DNA of 64,000 bases from an uncultured Vampirovibrio sp. Lineage in GTDB: Bacteria; Cyanobacteriota; Vampirovibrionia; Gastranaerophilales; Gastranaerophilaceae. The notes below the pieces were generated by a model that did no database searches, was not told where the DNA came from, and saw only the letters and a program-made list of their open reading frames with translations. Positions within the stretch are counted from its first letter, which is position 1. Each line of letters starts with the position of its first letter. The stretch spans positions 1-64,000 of the forward strand of contig CAJTXT010000001.1 of NCBI GenBank assembly GCA_910583875.1, written 5' to 3'. Below are positions 45,104 through 55,575 of this stretch, one piece after another. A program made the position numbers and the translations under genes.

Positions 45104-45847
45104 TTATTTTAATGCTTCTTCTATTTCACTTATTATTAATTTTGCAGCAGCTACAGGATCTTGGGCATGCGTAATTGGTCTGCCGATAATAATATAGTCA
45201 GCACCGGCTTTTATTGCAGCAGAAGGAGAAACAATTCTTATTTGGTCATTAACGATTGCCCAAGTAGGACGAACAGCAGGACATACAACTATAAAATCTT
45301 CACCTAATTCTTTTTTAATTTGTGCCGCATCTGTATCCGGAGCAATAACACCTGATAAGCCGGCTTCTTTTGCTAAACTTGAAAGTTTTAAAACATAACT
45401 TGATATATTAGTACTAACGCCAAGTTCATTTGTTAATGTTTTCTGCCCAAAACTGGAAAGAAGAGTAACAGCCAATATAACAGGAGGTTCAATATTATTT
45501 TTCTTAGCATAGCTATTACAAGTCGAAATTGTATTAGCAAGCATTTTAGAACCGCCAACTGCACTTATATTAAAGAAATCAATACCTTTTTTAATAAGGT
45601 TAATACTTGCTTGTGCAATCGTGTTTGGAATATCTTGAAACTTGCCGTCAAAATAAACTTTTCCGCCATGTTCTTTTATAACATCAATTGCTTCAAACCC
45701 GCAAGAAATAAATAAAGGAAGACCGACTTTAAAAAAGCCAACGTATTCCTTTAATAAATCAACATATTTTATAACTTCTTCAATACTATCAACATCAAGT
45801 GCAAGAATAATTCTATCTTTTGCTTCAACAGGTTTTTTAATTTCCAT
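45104..45847 (-). CDS. pyrF: Orotidine 5'-phosphate decarboxylase
   Basis: 247 residues. Catalytic Lys-Asp set YFDGKFQDIPNT and the phosphate-binding VRPTW and GADYIIIGRPIT segments are present. It performs the last step of UMP synthesis. Other pyr genes are not in this window. Confidence 0.95.
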   Translation of the reverse strand: MEIKKPVEAKDRIILALDVDSIEEVIKYVDLLKEYVGFFKVGLPLFISCGFEAIDVIKEHGGKVYFDGKFQDIPNTIAQASINLIKKGIDFFNISAVGGSKMLANTISTCNSYAKKNNIEPPVILAVTLLSSFGQKTLTNELGVSTNISSYVLKLSSLAKEAGLSGVIAPDTDAAQIKKELGEDFIVVCPAVRPTWAIVNDQIRIVSPSAAIKAGADYIIIGRPITHAQDPVAAAKLIISEIEEALK

Positions 45848-45912
45848 ATAATTCTCTTAATCTACAAACAATGAAAACATATTAACACTATTAAAGCATG
45901 TTATCAATACTT

Positions 45913-46287
45913 TTATTTACAATAAGCACATCCTAATTCCATGAATTCTTCTTCTGCCAACAATGCTTTCATATAAGCATCAGAAGGTTCCATGCCTTGC
46001 GCTAAGAAATCTTCATACATAGTATTAAACATTCCTTCACTACAATTTAGGAGTACAGGATTTTTAGAAGCAAGAGCAACTGCTTCATCAACACTTTTGG
46101 TTATATTCGAACCATTAGATCTATGAATTTGAGAGCGTCCTAAAACACCTGTATCTTGAATATAAGATGCATCTTTAGACGTTTCTTTTTCATTTGAAAG
46201 TGCTTTATCTGCTTTATCTGCTTTTTTTGCATCTACTTTTTCTATATTTCTACTAAAGTTAGGTATATTATTGTTTATTTCAGCCAT
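45913..46287 (-). CDS. Hypothetical protein (124 aa)
   Basis: 124 residues from the ATG at 46287, which has GGAG at ideal spacing; the frame is open to 46305. Low-complexity Lys/Asp-rich segment (KKADKADKALSNEK) followed by a C-terminal domain ending CAYCK. No signal or membrane span. The start MAEINNNIPNF resembles the lineage N-terminal style without FKG. No function known. The 303 bases upstream hold no other gene, only AT-rich DNA. Confidence 0.55.
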   Translation of the reverse strand: MAEINNNIPNFSRNIEKVDAKKADKADKALSNEKETSKDASYIQDTGVLGRSQIHRSNGSNITKSVDEAVALASKNPVLLNCSEGMFNTMYEDFLAQGMEPSDAYMKALLAEEEFMELGCAYCK

Positions 46288-46590
46288 TTTTATCTCCGTG
46301 TTCATTTCGCATTATGTTTTAAAACCTGGTAATAAAATTTTTTGCTAGTTAATTTTTAAATATATACTTTTTTGTTTGTAATATTTTTTGAAAATTCTTC
46401 AAAAGCCACATTATTATTGGGTTTTAAATTTTTAAATTCATCTTAATATTTCTTAATACATTATATAAATTTTACCTATTGGTTGTATATATTGAAATAT
46501 TTTTATTTAATTTTGTCAATTAATATTTTTATTCAACACTAAATCAAATAGTCGATTGAATTAATTCGCTTTTTAGGTCAAAATTATATT

Positions 46591-47664
46591 ATGAGGAAGG
46601 TATTACTAAGCATCTTACTATTTTTACTTGTTCTTAATCCTGCTTTTTCAAAAGATAACGAAAAACTGGATGTTAATTCTTCAGGCTTTTTAGATTTTGG
46701 ACGTTATATTGAAACTTTAGAAATAAATGATGCTGAAGAACCTAATAAAACAGAAGAAATTCAAGATGATACATTCGAAGAAGATGCTATCCTTGATGTT
46801 GCAAAAAGATATGAAGAAAATGCTGTATCGCTTAAATTAGATGATATTGATGATGATGCATTAACTTCTATAAATAGTGACAGGGTTTTCAAATTAAAAG
46901 TTAATGAAACTCAATATAATATTGAAAATAAAATTAAAACAGAAAATATGATTTGGGATCATTCAAAATCTTTTTCAAATGCGTTTTTGAATGATTCCAG
47001 ACACATGGCTCCTATACCGGGAGTTATTAATTCGTCTAAAATAACAGCTGATGTTTCAAATTCGCTTTCTGCTTCTTTAGGACAAACATATTTAAATGAT
47101 GCAAACGGAACTTCTCTTTTATTTGTAAGAACAAATGAGTCAACATATAATACAGGTTCTGTGATTTCATATAAAGGTGACGGACTAAATCTTTCCGTTG
47201 GATCTTTTTCCTCATCATATAATCATGCTTCTTCCGGAGGTGCAATATTATCAACAAACGCATTTAATTTGCCAAAACAAACAGGAAGTCTTACCTTTGG
47301 AGGCGCATATTTTAAAAATGAAGCACAAGATTATGATAAATCTACAGGCGGATTTTTTGGCGAATACAATTTTAAACGTTTAAAATTAAATGCTCAAGTT
47401 GCACAAAGTAAATATACAAATAGTGACAACTATGATACAAGCGTATATTTTGTTCCGGAGTTTAAGCTTTCAAGCTCTTTATACCTTAAAACAAGATTCA
47501 TAAGAAACGTAACGCAAGATACAATGCAAGACGAACTTGTTCTAACTTATAAACCGATAAAAAATAATCGTGATTTAGAAATAGAACTTAATGCAACAAA
47601 TCAATATACAGACAATTCTACAATTAAACAAAGATTAAAATTATCTACATCATTTAGAATTTAA
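46591..47664 (+). CDS. Probable outer-membrane beta-barrel protein
   Basis: 357 residues. Signal peptide MRKVLLSILLFLLVLNPAFS, then an acidic linker (residues 25-115), then a beta-rich C-terminal region with alternating polar/hydrophobic strands (LNLSVGSFSSSY, GSLTFGGAYF, RLKLNAQVAQSKY, ELVLTYKPI, LEIELNATNQY) ending LKLSTSFRI, like the last strand of a porin-type barrel. No family recognised. Supports a diderm envelope. Its 3' end overlaps the next convergent gene by 15 bases. Confidence 0.65.
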   Translation: MRKVLLSILLFLLVLNPAFSKDNEKLDVNSSGFLDFGRYIETLEINDAEEPNKTEEIQDDTFEEDAILDVAKRYEENAVSLKLDDIDDDALTSINSDRVFKLKVNETQYNIENKIKTENMIWDHSKSFSNAFLNDSRHMAPIPGVINSSKITADVSNSLSASLGQTYLNDANGTSLLFVRTNESTYNTGSVISYKGDGLNLSVGSFSSSYNHASSGGAILSTNAFNLPKQTGSLTFGGAYFKNEAQDYDKSTGGFFGEYNFKRLKLNAQVAQSKYTNSDNYDTSVYFVPEFKLSSSLYLKTRFIRNVTQDTMQDELVLTYKPIKNNRDLEIELNATNQYTDNSTIKQRLKLSTSFRI

Positions 47665-48330
47665 TTGTTCTATTATATTTTCAGCATCATTATCATTTTG
47701 TTCTGATTTTGAAGGTTTTTTATCTTTAAATAGATATTTATATTTTGCTTCTTCTAATTCTTTTGTATTATCAGGATGTTTTACGGAATCATATTCATTT
47801 AATTTTTTCATAACTTCTCTGGATTGAGAATTTAAATGATAACAAATTTGATAATATAATTCGGCATTTTTTAAATCACCCAGTTTTTCATAACATTTTG
47901 CACTTTTCAGGTTTGTATCAAAATCGCGTAAAAGTCCTGAGGCAAGTGATAATTTATAATATTCAATTGCTGTAGAATATTCTTGAAAACTATAAAAGAA
48001 ATCACCCATTGCTCTTTGAAGTTTTGGGTCAGAAGGATTCATATTATATGCTTTTAAAACGTATAATTTAGCTTCGGCTCTATCTTGAAGAAGCTGATTT
48101 ACTTTTGAAAGTCCTAAAAGAACTTGAATATTTACAGGATTTACATCATATTCTTCTTGATATAAAACTCTTGCTTTATTTATATATTCATAAGCCTCTT
48201 CCTGAATGGATGCAGTTTCGGCTTTTCGTATTAGCTTATCTGCTTTTTCAATATTATCAGCTATTGCATTATTAGCAGCAAAAAGAAAACAGATAAACAA
48301 TATTAGAATATTTTGATATATATTTTTCAT
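47650..48330 (-). CDS. Exported TPR-repeat protein
   Basis: 226 residues from the ATG at 48330. Signal peptide at the N-terminus (MKNIYQNILILFICFLFAANNAIA), then about four TPR-like helical pairs (VNPVNIQVLLGLSKVNQLLQ, DPKLQRAMGDFFYSFQEYSTAIEYYKLSL) and a charged tail. Probably periplasmic, perhaps in outer-membrane assembly (inference from the facing beta-barrel gene). Confidence 0.7.
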   Translation of the reverse strand: MKNIYQNILILFICFLFAANNAIADNIEKADKLIRKAETASIQEEAYEYINKARVLYQEEYDVNPVNIQVLLGLSKVNQLLQDRAEAKLYVLKAYNMNPSDPKLQRAMGDFFYSFQEYSTAIEYYKLSLASGLLRDFDTNLKSAKCYEKLGDLKNAELYYQICYHLNSQSREVMKKLNEYDSVKHPDNTKELEEAKYKYLFKDKKPSKSEQNDNDAENIIEQLNSK

Positions 48331-48406
48331 AAACAATATAACTTTTAGTCTACACTAGTTATTTTATAATAACGATATGTAATAAATATTTCAAGCTTAG
48401 TAAATA

Positions 48407-48447
48407 TACAAAGAGGGAAGTAATTAAAATCTACTTCCCTCTTTGTA
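48407..48447 (-). terminator. Terminator of the small exported gene at 48465
   Basis: Perfect 16-bp stem TACAAAGAGGGAAGTA/TACTTCCCTCTTTGTA with a 9-nt loop, 18 bases after the stop codon; the minus-strand side is T-rich. Confidence 0.8.
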
Positions 48448-48464
48448 ATAATTTAACTTAAATA

Positions 48465-48767
48465 TTAAAAATCTTTCCAATTAGGACCATTAAAGTTTAC
48501 ACTATGATTATAAAAATCTAAATCAGTATAAACACCCGGTACAATATAGCTATACATTCTTTTTATCACATCTTTACGAGAGTTGGATTCAACATAAGGC
48601 TCACGATAAGGATCTTGATTTGTAACATTCATTAATTTAGCCATTTCTGCGGAATAACCGGTATTTACCATATACTGTTCTGATGTCATATACATGTTAT
48701 CAACAAATGCATTTGATGCTAAAGTTGTTGATAATAATATAGTTAAAATTAAAGCTATCTTTTTCAT
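48465..48767 (-). CDS. Small exported hypothetical protein
   Basis: 100 residues from the ATG at 48767 (AAAGGGG upstream). Signal peptide MKKIALILTILLSTTLASNAF, then a short hydrophilic mature part with Tyr- and Asn-rich sequence (YMVNTGYSAEMAKLMNVTN). The frame extends to 48833 but that part lacks a ribosome site. No family recognised. Confidence 0.65.
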   Translation of the reverse strand: MKKIALILTILLSTTLASNAFVDNMYMTSEQYMVNTGYSAEMAKLMNVTNQDPYREPYVESNSRKDVIKRMYSYIVPGVYTDLDFYNHSVNFNGPNWKDF

Positions 48768-48825
48768 TAATAAATCCCCTTTATTATAATTACATGATAG
48801 CTTATTTTTTTTTAAAGTGCAATAT

Positions 48826-49881
48826 TTAAACATTTTCTGTTTGTATTAGATTTATAAATTCATCAACAAGTTTTTCTTCAGGCAATCTCATAATGATTTC
48901 ACCTTTTTTGAATATATAACCTTCTTTAATACCGCCGGCAATACCATAATCAGCGTGTTTTGCTTCTCCTGGGCCATTTACGGCACAGCCCATAACCGCA
49001 ACGGTTAAAGGTTTTTCAAAATTTTCAAGACGTTTTTCTACTTCTTTTGCAAGTTCAATTAAATTTATTTGAGTTCTCCCGCAAGTTGGACAAGATACAA
49101 AATTAATTCCTCTTTTTCTTAATCCAAGAGATTTCAAAATTAAATATCCTGCTTTTACTTCTTCAACAGGAGAATCTGTAAGCGAAACTCTTATTGTATC
49201 TCCGATGCCTTCTGCCAATAGAGCACCTAACCCTACTGCTGATTTTATAATACCGCCTGTATATGTTCCTGCTTCTGTTACGCCTAAATGCAATGGATAA
49301 TCTACTTTTTTTGCAATTAATCTATATGCTTCAATTGTTGTTAATACATCACTTGATTTTAAAGAAATTTTAATTTTATCAAAATTGTTATCTTCAAGAA
49401 TTTTAACATGTCGCATTGCACTTAATACCATTTTTTCATGTAATGGTAAGTCCATTTGTTCAAATTCTTTTTCTAAAGAGCCGCCATTAATACCTATTCT
49501 AATAGGAACATTATTAGTTTTAGCTAAAGCAACAACTTTTTTTGTATGTTCTTCTTTACCAATATTGCCTGGGTTTATTCTTAAAGCATCTATACCATTT
49601 TCAATACATCTTATTGCCAAACGATAATCAAAATGAATATCAGCAATTAATGGTAATGGAGACTGTTTTTTTATTTCCTTTACTGCTTCGGCTGCATCAG
49701 GATTTAAGATCGCAAGTCTGACAATTTCGCAGCCCTGTTCTGCCATTTGATTAATTTGATTTAAAGTTGCATTTACATCTCTTGTATCTGTATTAGTCAT
49801 TGATTGCACAGATATCGGAGCATCTCCGCCTATTTTCACATTACCGATTTGAATTTGTTTTGATTGTCGTCTTTGTATCAT
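48826..49881 (-). CDS. ispG: 4-hydroxy-3-methylbut-2-en-1-yl diphosphate synthase
   Basis: 351 residues from the ATG at 49881, the family start (MIQRRQSKQIQIGNVKIGGDAP). SVQSMTNTDTRDV, GVTEAGT, and the cluster ligands SCPTCGRT and CAVNGPGEAKHAD are present. It performs the sixth step of the MEP isoprenoid pathway using a [4Fe-4S] cluster. The frame is open a further 93 bases into the divergent gene's promoter; I reject that extension. Confidence 0.95.
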   Translation of the reverse strand: MIQRRQSKQIQIGNVKIGGDAPISVQSMTNTDTRDVNATLNQINQMAEQGCEIVRLAILNPDAAEAVKEIKKQSPLPLIADIHFDYRLAIRCIENGIDALRINPGNIGKEEHTKKVVALAKTNNVPIRIGINGGSLEKEFEQMDLPLHEKMVLSAMRHVKILEDNNFDKIKISLKSSDVLTTIEAYRLIAKKVDYPLHLGVTEAGTYTGGIIKSAVGLGALLAEGIGDTIRVSLTDSPVEEVKAGYLILKSLGLRKRGINFVSCPTCGRTQINLIELAKEVEKRLENFEKPLTVAVMGCAVNGPGEAKHADYGIAGGIKEGYIFKKGEIIMRLPEEKLVDEFINLIQTENV

Positions 49882-49944
49882 GATTTTATTATTCCTGTTA
49901 TGATTATATAAAAATATTAGCATAAAAAAGTTAGAGGTTTTAAA

Positions 49945-50697
49945 ATGAAAATTGCTATAATATCTGACATTCATGGAAATATTGATGCATTAAATAGTGT
50001 TTTAGCAGATATAAAAAATGAGAACTGCAATAAAATATTTTGTTTAGGCGATATAGCAATGGCAGGACCGCAGCCAAAAGAAGCAATTGCAAAAATAAAA
50101 TCACTAATGTCTACAAGTGATTTTCACATAATACAAGGCAATACAGATAAAATGCTTTCTGAATTTTCATTTGATATTTATAACGAAATAATAAAAACAA
50201 GTACAGTTATGGCAAGTGCATATTTAGCAGATAGTAAATTATTATCTAATGAAGAAAAAGACTTTTTAAAAAATCTTCAAAAGGAAGAAGAAATTAATTT
50301 ATTTGGAATAAAAATATTATTAGTTCATGGTTCGCCAAGAAAAAACAACGAAAATATATTTCCAAATTTAAGTATTGAAGAAGTTGAAGAAATAATAAAA
50401 GATACAGATGCAAACTTAATTTTCTGCGGTCATACACACATGCCTTGCGGATATCAAACGAATACAGAACAAACTGTTGTTAATGTTGGAAGTGTAGGCA
50501 GACCCTTTAGTGAAGAACCTAAAGCATGCTATGTTGTCTTAGATATAGATGAAATAACCTCTACATACACAATAAAACATAAATTAATTAAATATAATGT
50601 AGAGCATGCAAGTGAAATTTTGCGAAAAAGAAATTTTGAAGGCTGCGACAAATTAGCGAAAATGCTTATAAAAGCTACATCTCGTTATCCCGAATAA
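49945..50697 (+). CDS. Metallophosphoesterase (YfcE/MJ0936-like)
   Basis: 250 residues. IISDIHGNIDALN, CLGDIAMAGP, QGNTDKM, LVHGSPR and FCGHTHMP are the metal-binding motifs of calcineurin-like phosphodiesterases. Substrate unknown (perhaps cyclic nucleotides or phosphodiesters). Divergent from ispG with only about 60 bases between starts. Confidence 0.9.
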   Translation: MKIAIISDIHGNIDALNSVLADIKNENCNKIFCLGDIAMAGPQPKEAIAKIKSLMSTSDFHIIQGNTDKMLSEFSFDIYNEIIKTSTVMASAYLADSKLLSNEEKDFLKNLQKEEEINLFGIKILLVHGSPRKNNENIFPNLSIEEVEEIIKDTDANLIFCGHTHMPCGYQTNTEQTVVNVGSVGRPFSEEPKACYVVLDIDEITSTYTIKHKLIKYNVEHASEILRKRNFEGCDKLAKMLIKATSRYPE

Positions 50698-50793
50698 CAA
50701 AATGTTACATTTTCTTTAAATAATGGCAAAAAATAGTTTTTGCATTGTTATTCCATGTGGATAGAAGAATCCTTGGAAGAAAAAGGAAAAAAG

Positions 50794-53676
50794 ATGAATA
50801 CTATTACCCCCCAATTTGTAAAGTTCTCTCAAAATAAAAATTATAAAAACTCTGTAAATAAAATATCTCAAAATAATATAAATAAATCGGTAAGTTTTAA
50901 AGGTGCACCGGCAACATTAATTACCGAAGCTGATAAAAAAATATTAAACGTATTTTCTCAACATTACGGAAATATTGGTGAACGTTTAGGTGAAAAAGTA
51001 GGTAAATTAGTAACATCTTCAGAAATTTTAAAAAAGAGCTCTAGGTTTTCATTAGAAAAAGGAGCTCTTTCTATTCAAGAAAAGAAGGTTGGACGAGCAC
51101 TTGCCGAAAATATTATATTTCCTTTTGTTAATTTACCTTTATATGGGGCAAACTGGGTTGTAAAAAAAGCACAATCAATTCCGGGATTAAAAGAAGGTGC
51201 TAAAAAGCTTTATAATACTTCTCTTTTAAGAGTTCCCCGTAAACTAAATGAACTTGATTCAAAAACAGATATAATTAAGGGTATTTTTGATAAAACACAA
51301 GATGTAGTTGGTAAATTTGCAAAAGAAAAAGGTGTTACACCTGAATATCTTATGCAGCAATTAAACAAAGTAGATGATAATCCGCAAGCAAAAAAATTAG
51401 TTGCAGAAGCAAATGAATATATAAAAGAAAATTTATATAAAGTAAGTAACAAATTTTTTGATAAGCATACAGGTAATTTTAATACAGCCTATGAACGTCC
51501 TTTAAACAGAATTGTTACAGGTTTAATTCCTGTAGCATTCTTGGCAAATGATGCTTATAACCTTTCTGTATTATGCGGTGATTCAAAAGAAGAATCAAAG
51601 AAAGAAGCAGCAGAAAGAAAGAAACAAGAAATTTCAAGAGTATTTACAACTGCATATATTCAATTATTAACCTTCGGTGCATTTACTAAACAAGTAAATA
51701 CTATTCCATGGTTTACTCCGTTAACTTCAGCTGCAACAGTATTGTTCTCTGAAATAAGTTCAAGAAAACGTTTAGGAAAACCAGTTTTATTCTTATCTAA
51801 AGAAAAAGCAAAAGAATATAATGAAAAAGATGCTGCAAAAAAATCAAAATCAACAGATAAAACAAATAAAACAGAAGCAGCAACTAAACCACAAGAAACA
51901 AAAGCAACAGCAGCTGCACAACAAATGAAAAATATATCATTTGATGTTATAGGTTCAGACTCAAAAGTATTTACAAGTTTTAAAGCGGCTGAGACTCCAG
52001 ATAAACAAGCTCCAAAAGCAGAAACAAAAGAAGTTAAAAAAGAAGAAAATAAAAAAGCATTAATTAACTTCTCAACCTTTAAAAAAGGTGTTCTAGCTCT
52101 TATTGGTGCAGGTTTTGCATTAAGCTTCCTAAAAAATAGTTCATATACAAAAAATACAAAATTAATTCAAGGCATAAAATCTATCGGTGATTTAGCTAAT
52201 AAGAAAATATACAAACCTTTAGCATTTAAAGATTTTGAAATTTCACAAAGTAATTTTGAAAAATTAACACAAAGCCTTAAAGATGCAGGCTGCAAAGAAA
52301 TTGCAGAAGGTCATGAATTCATAAAAAATAAATATGGAAAAACTGCAAATGGAATAATAAAGATGTACAAAGCATCATTATCTTCATCTCATATTCCAGA
52401 CATTGTAAAAACAACATTAGACAAGGCTTCAGAAACAGGAGCAAAATTAACAGATAAAGAAACTGCTCAAATCGCGGAATCAATTAAAACAGCAATTGGT
52501 CTTGAAGGAACAGCGATTGCAGAAAAGAAATATGCTTCAGTTGCACAAAAAGCTGCAGAAATTATGCAAAATAAAAAAGTAAATCTAAGCAAAGATCAAA
52601 TGGAAAGTATTACAAAAACTATTACAGAAGCTATTTCTTCAAGAGCAAAAGAAGCACCAATCCAAATAGAAACAAAAGCAAAACCATTTGTAGACATAGT
52701 TACACAACCATTCAAATTTATAATGTCAGCAGCAAAACTGCCATTTAAAATAACAAGTTCTTTAGTCAACATTGCAGTTTCTCCTGTTGAAAAGAAAGCC
52801 GCACAAGCTGCATTAGGTAAAGCAGAACTTACAAACTTTGAAAAAGGTATTCACAAAGTTGTAACAGAAATCTTTGGTGAAAAGAAAGCCAAAACAGGTA
52901 AAATAAGTCAAGCTATTTTCACTAATGCAATGGAACAACTTGAAAAACAAACTCTTCCTTATAGAAAGGCTGAAGAAGCATTAAAACAAGCTATTGCAAA
53001 CGGACAATCCGCAGATGAAATTCAAAAACTAAAAGATGTTGCAGAGAAAGCTAAACATAAATTAATGGTATATGTAAACACTGCAGTTGAAAAATCTTTC
53101 AATGGTGTTACTCAATCCAATAACAAAAATACAGACCTAGCAATGATGTCAAAGCTTGCTTCATCAGCTGTTACTTCAGCCTTCCTTGTTGCTGATAACT
53201 ATAACATGGTTATGTTGAAATCAAACGGTGAAGATAAAGAAGGCGCTAAAGAAAAAGCAAATGAACGTATTGTTCAAAGATTAAGTGCTTTATTCTATCA
53301 ATCATTATTAATTAACTGGTTCAACGCAACATTCCGTTCAACATATAACAGTTCATTAAAAGGTATGACTGCAGTTGCTATTCCAAATACATTAACAACA
53401 GAAATGTTAACAAGAAAATCAATTGGTATGCCTATAGGTAAAAAATCATTTGAAGAAATCCAAGAAATGGAAGAAAAGAATGAAAAACGAGGCGGATTTG
53501 TTGGAAAATACTTTAAATTTATGAGACTTTTAACAGGTAAGAAACCGCTAAAAGATAGATTACCTAAAGATAAACAACAAACTGCTATTTCTGAAACAAA
53601 ACAAACAAGCGGAAACTATTCACCAGCAATAAAAAACAGTTCATCAACAAATTTATTAGAAATACTATCAAAATAA
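50794..53676 (+). CDS. 960-residue lineage-specific protein with internal duplication
   Basis: Starts at the ATG at 50794 (AAGGAAAAAAG upstream). N-terminal region holds SVSFKGAP (about residue 33-40). Two related hydrophobic modules occur: one near 240-330 (VTGLIPVAFLANDAYNLSVL ... RKRLGKPVL) and one near 790-880 (TSAFLVADNYNMVML ... RKSIGMPIGKK). Between them lie Lys/Ala-rich low-complexity and long helical stretches, and another span GVLALIGAGFALSFLK. No signal peptide. Composition and layout resemble the 30637 and 35091 proteins. Function unknown. Confidence 0.7.
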   Translation: MNTITPQFVKFSQNKNYKNSVNKISQNNINKSVSFKGAPATLITEADKKILNVFSQHYGNIGERLGEKVGKLVTSSEILKKSSRFSLEKGALSIQEKKVGRALAENIIFPFVNLPLYGANWVVKKAQSIPGLKEGAKKLYNTSLLRVPRKLNELDSKTDIIKGIFDKTQDVVGKFAKEKGVTPEYLMQQLNKVDDNPQAKKLVAEANEYIKENLYKVSNKFFDKHTGNFNTAYERPLNRIVTGLIPVAFLANDAYNLSVLCGDSKEESKKEAAERKKQEISRVFTTAYIQLLTFGAFTKQVNTIPWFTPLTSAATVLFSEISSRKRLGKPVLFLSKEKAKEYNEKDAAKKSKSTDKTNKTEAATKPQETKATAAAQQMKNISFDVIGSDSKVFTSFKAAETPDKQAPKAETKEVKKEENKKALINFSTFKKGVLALIGAGFALSFLKNSSYTKNTKLIQGIKSIGDLANKKIYKPLAFKDFEISQSNFEKLTQSLKDAGCKEIAEGHEFIKNKYGKTANGIIKMYKASLSSSHIPDIVKTTLDKASETGAKLTDKETAQIAESIKTAIGLEGTAIAEKKYASVAQKAAEIMQNKKVNLSKDQMESITKTITEAISSRAKEAPIQIETKAKPFVDIVTQPFKFIMSAAKLPFKITSSLVNIAVSPVEKKAAQAALGKAELTNFEKGIHKVVTEIFGEKKAKTGKISQAIFTNAMEQLEKQTLPYRKAEEALKQAIANGQSADEIQKLKDVAEKAKHKLMVYVNTAVEKSFNGVTQSNNKNTDLAMMSKLASSAVTSAFLVADNYNMVMLKSNGEDKEGAKEKANERIVQRLSALFYQSLLINWFNATFRSTYNSSLKGMTAVAIPNTLTTEMLTRKSIGMPIGKKSFEEIQEMEEKNEKRGGFVGKYFKFMRLLTGKKPLKDRLPKDKQQTAISETKQTSGNYSPAIKNSSSTNLLEILSK

Positions 53677-53698
53677 ACAAGAGAAGAGAGAAAGTAAA

Positions 53699-53736
53699 AG
53701 CGGATTTTCATTAATTTGAAAATTCGCTCTTTTTTT
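53699..53736 (+). terminator. Terminator after the 960-aa protein gene
   Basis: AGCGGATTTTCA pairs with TTGAAAATTCGCT (one mismatch/bulge) and is followed by T7. Confidence 0.75.
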
Positions 53737-53774
53737 ATAGATTTAAAATAAATTATATTGTAAAATACAAGTAC

Positions 53775-53847
53775 GCTGATGTAGCTCAGTAGGTAGAGCA
53801 ATTGATTCGTAATCAATAGGTCGCGGGTTCGATTCCCACCATCAGCT
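53775..53847 (+). tRNA. trnT: tRNA-Thr (CGT)
   Basis: 73-nt cloverleaf: acceptor arms GCTGATG and CATCAGC, anticodon loop TTCGTAA (CGT), GGTTCGATTC T-arm. CCA not encoded. Confidence 0.95.
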
Positions 53848-53858
53848 AGTTTCTTGAT

Positions 53859-54818
53859 ATGGATAATAATAAATATTACAGCTGCAATATAATAGAACAT
53901 GGATTTGACGCACAGTTCAATTCTATAAATTTGTGCTGCAGAGTTGGAAATGAATTATTTAGAGATAAATTAAAATTAATAGAGAATTATACAGGTCAAA
54001 AAATTAATTGGAAAGAATTTTTTGAAATAAAAAATAAACTTCGTTCAATTCAGAAACAAGGAAAAACAATTCCATACTGTGAAGGCTGCATATATCTGCA
54101 CGAAGAAGAGTGGAATCAGGAAAATATAATTCATTCTATAAATATTAATAATTGGATAAAATGCAATGCTAATTGTATCTATTGTGATAGGCATGAATAT
54201 TTAAAATATAAAGAATATAAAATCTATCCAATTATAAAAGAATTAATTAAAAATAATTATCTTCAAAATCCGGCCGATATAACAATCGCCGGAGGGGAAC
54301 CAACTATTACAAGTGATTTTGATAAAACAATAAAACTTTTAATTAAACATAATATATCACCTGTCCGTATTCTAACAAATGCAATAAAATATAATAAAAA
54401 TATTGAAACAGGAGTAAAGAAAGGTTTAATAAATTTACTAATATCAACAGATTCGGGAAGAAGAGAAACTTACAAAAAAATCAAATTAGTTGATAAACAT
54501 AAGGAGGTTTGGAAAAATATCAGTAGATATGCAAAACATCAACAAACAGATTCACTTGTAAAAACAAAATTTATAATAATTCCATCAATAAATGATTCAA
54601 AAGAAGAAATGTATGAATTTATACAAAGAAATAAAGAAGCGGGAATTAAACATACTTGCATTGATATAGAAATAGGTTGGTATAGTAGAAATAATAAGAA
54701 TAATGAAATAATTAATTCTTTGTATAATTTATATTTATACGCAAAATCTGAAGGTAAAAAACTGGATATAAATGTGTCTCCATTTGATAGAATAAAAATG
54801 ATAGAAAATAAAAAATAA
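53859..54818 (+). CDS. Radical SAM protein without SPASM domain
   Basis: 319 residues. Cys102-x3-Cys106-x2-Cys109 (KCNANCIYCD) and AGGEPTIT identify the radical SAM core; an upstream Cys group (LCCR at 26-28, PYCEGC at 73-77) may bind another cluster or zinc. The gene begins 12 bases after tRNA-Thr, without a clear Shine-Dalgarno, and ends 50 bases before tRNA-Asn. Its position suggests a gene carried in an island between the two tRNA genes. Substrate unknown. Confidence 0.75.
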   Translation: MDNNKYYSCNIIEHGFDAQFNSINLCCRVGNELFRDKLKLIENYTGQKINWKEFFEIKNKLRSIQKQGKTIPYCEGCIYLHEEEWNQENIIHSININNWIKCNANCIYCDRHEYLKYKEYKIYPIIKELIKNNYLQNPADITIAGGEPTITSDFDKTIKLLIKHNISPVRILTNAIKYNKNIETGVKKGLINLLISTDSGRRETYKKIKLVDKHKEVWKNISRYAKHQQTDSLVKTKFIIIPSINDSKEEMYEFIQRNKEAGIKHTCIDIEIGWYSRNNKNNEIINSLYNLYLYAKSEGKKLDINVSPFDRIKMIENKK

Positions 54819-54826
54819 AAAAAGTA

Positions 54827-54855
54827 TTTACAATTTCGTTTTTTTTGATAATATA
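54827..54855 (+). promoter_or_regulatory. Promoter of tRNA-Asn
   Basis: TTTACA, 16 bases, then a TAATAT-type -10 box, ending about 14 bases before the tRNA. Confidence 0.4.
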
Positions 54856-54868
54856 TAGATATAGAGAT

Positions 54869-55262
<394 letters not shown>

Positions 55263-55575
55263 AAATTACTTTTTGATTACACTCAAAAGTATTTAACTTA
55301 TTATTTTTCAGCCTTATTTTTAGTCTTTGTAATTTTGTAATTATAAAAATTTTTATAAAATAAAAAAATGATAATAGAATGCAGCTTGAATGCTGTAAAA
55401 CAAGAATTAATTTTAATTATGAATATTATTTGAAGTTAGCCAAAGTTTATCTGCGTGCTTATGAATAACCTGTGATAAAACACTAAGCTAAATTTTTAAA
55501 CTTTTCTATTAATAAAAATATTTTATACCTTTAATATCAACAAATTTACAATATAAATACTGTAAATTTATTGAG

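Noticed and set aside
46306..46590. Hidden gene or riboswitch in the AT-rich leader of the beta-barrel gene
   Set aside because: Only AT-rich DNA and a 10-base GAATTAATTC palindrome; no conserved aptamer or ribosome-bound frame found.
49882..49974. N-terminal extension of ispG
   Set aside because: It would overlap the divergent phosphodiesterase gene start and adds 31 residues not found in the family.
53616..53900. Open frame across tRNA-Thr on the minus strand (GGNRTRDLLITNQ)
   Set aside because: It is a translation of the antisense of the tRNA gene, a common false ORF.
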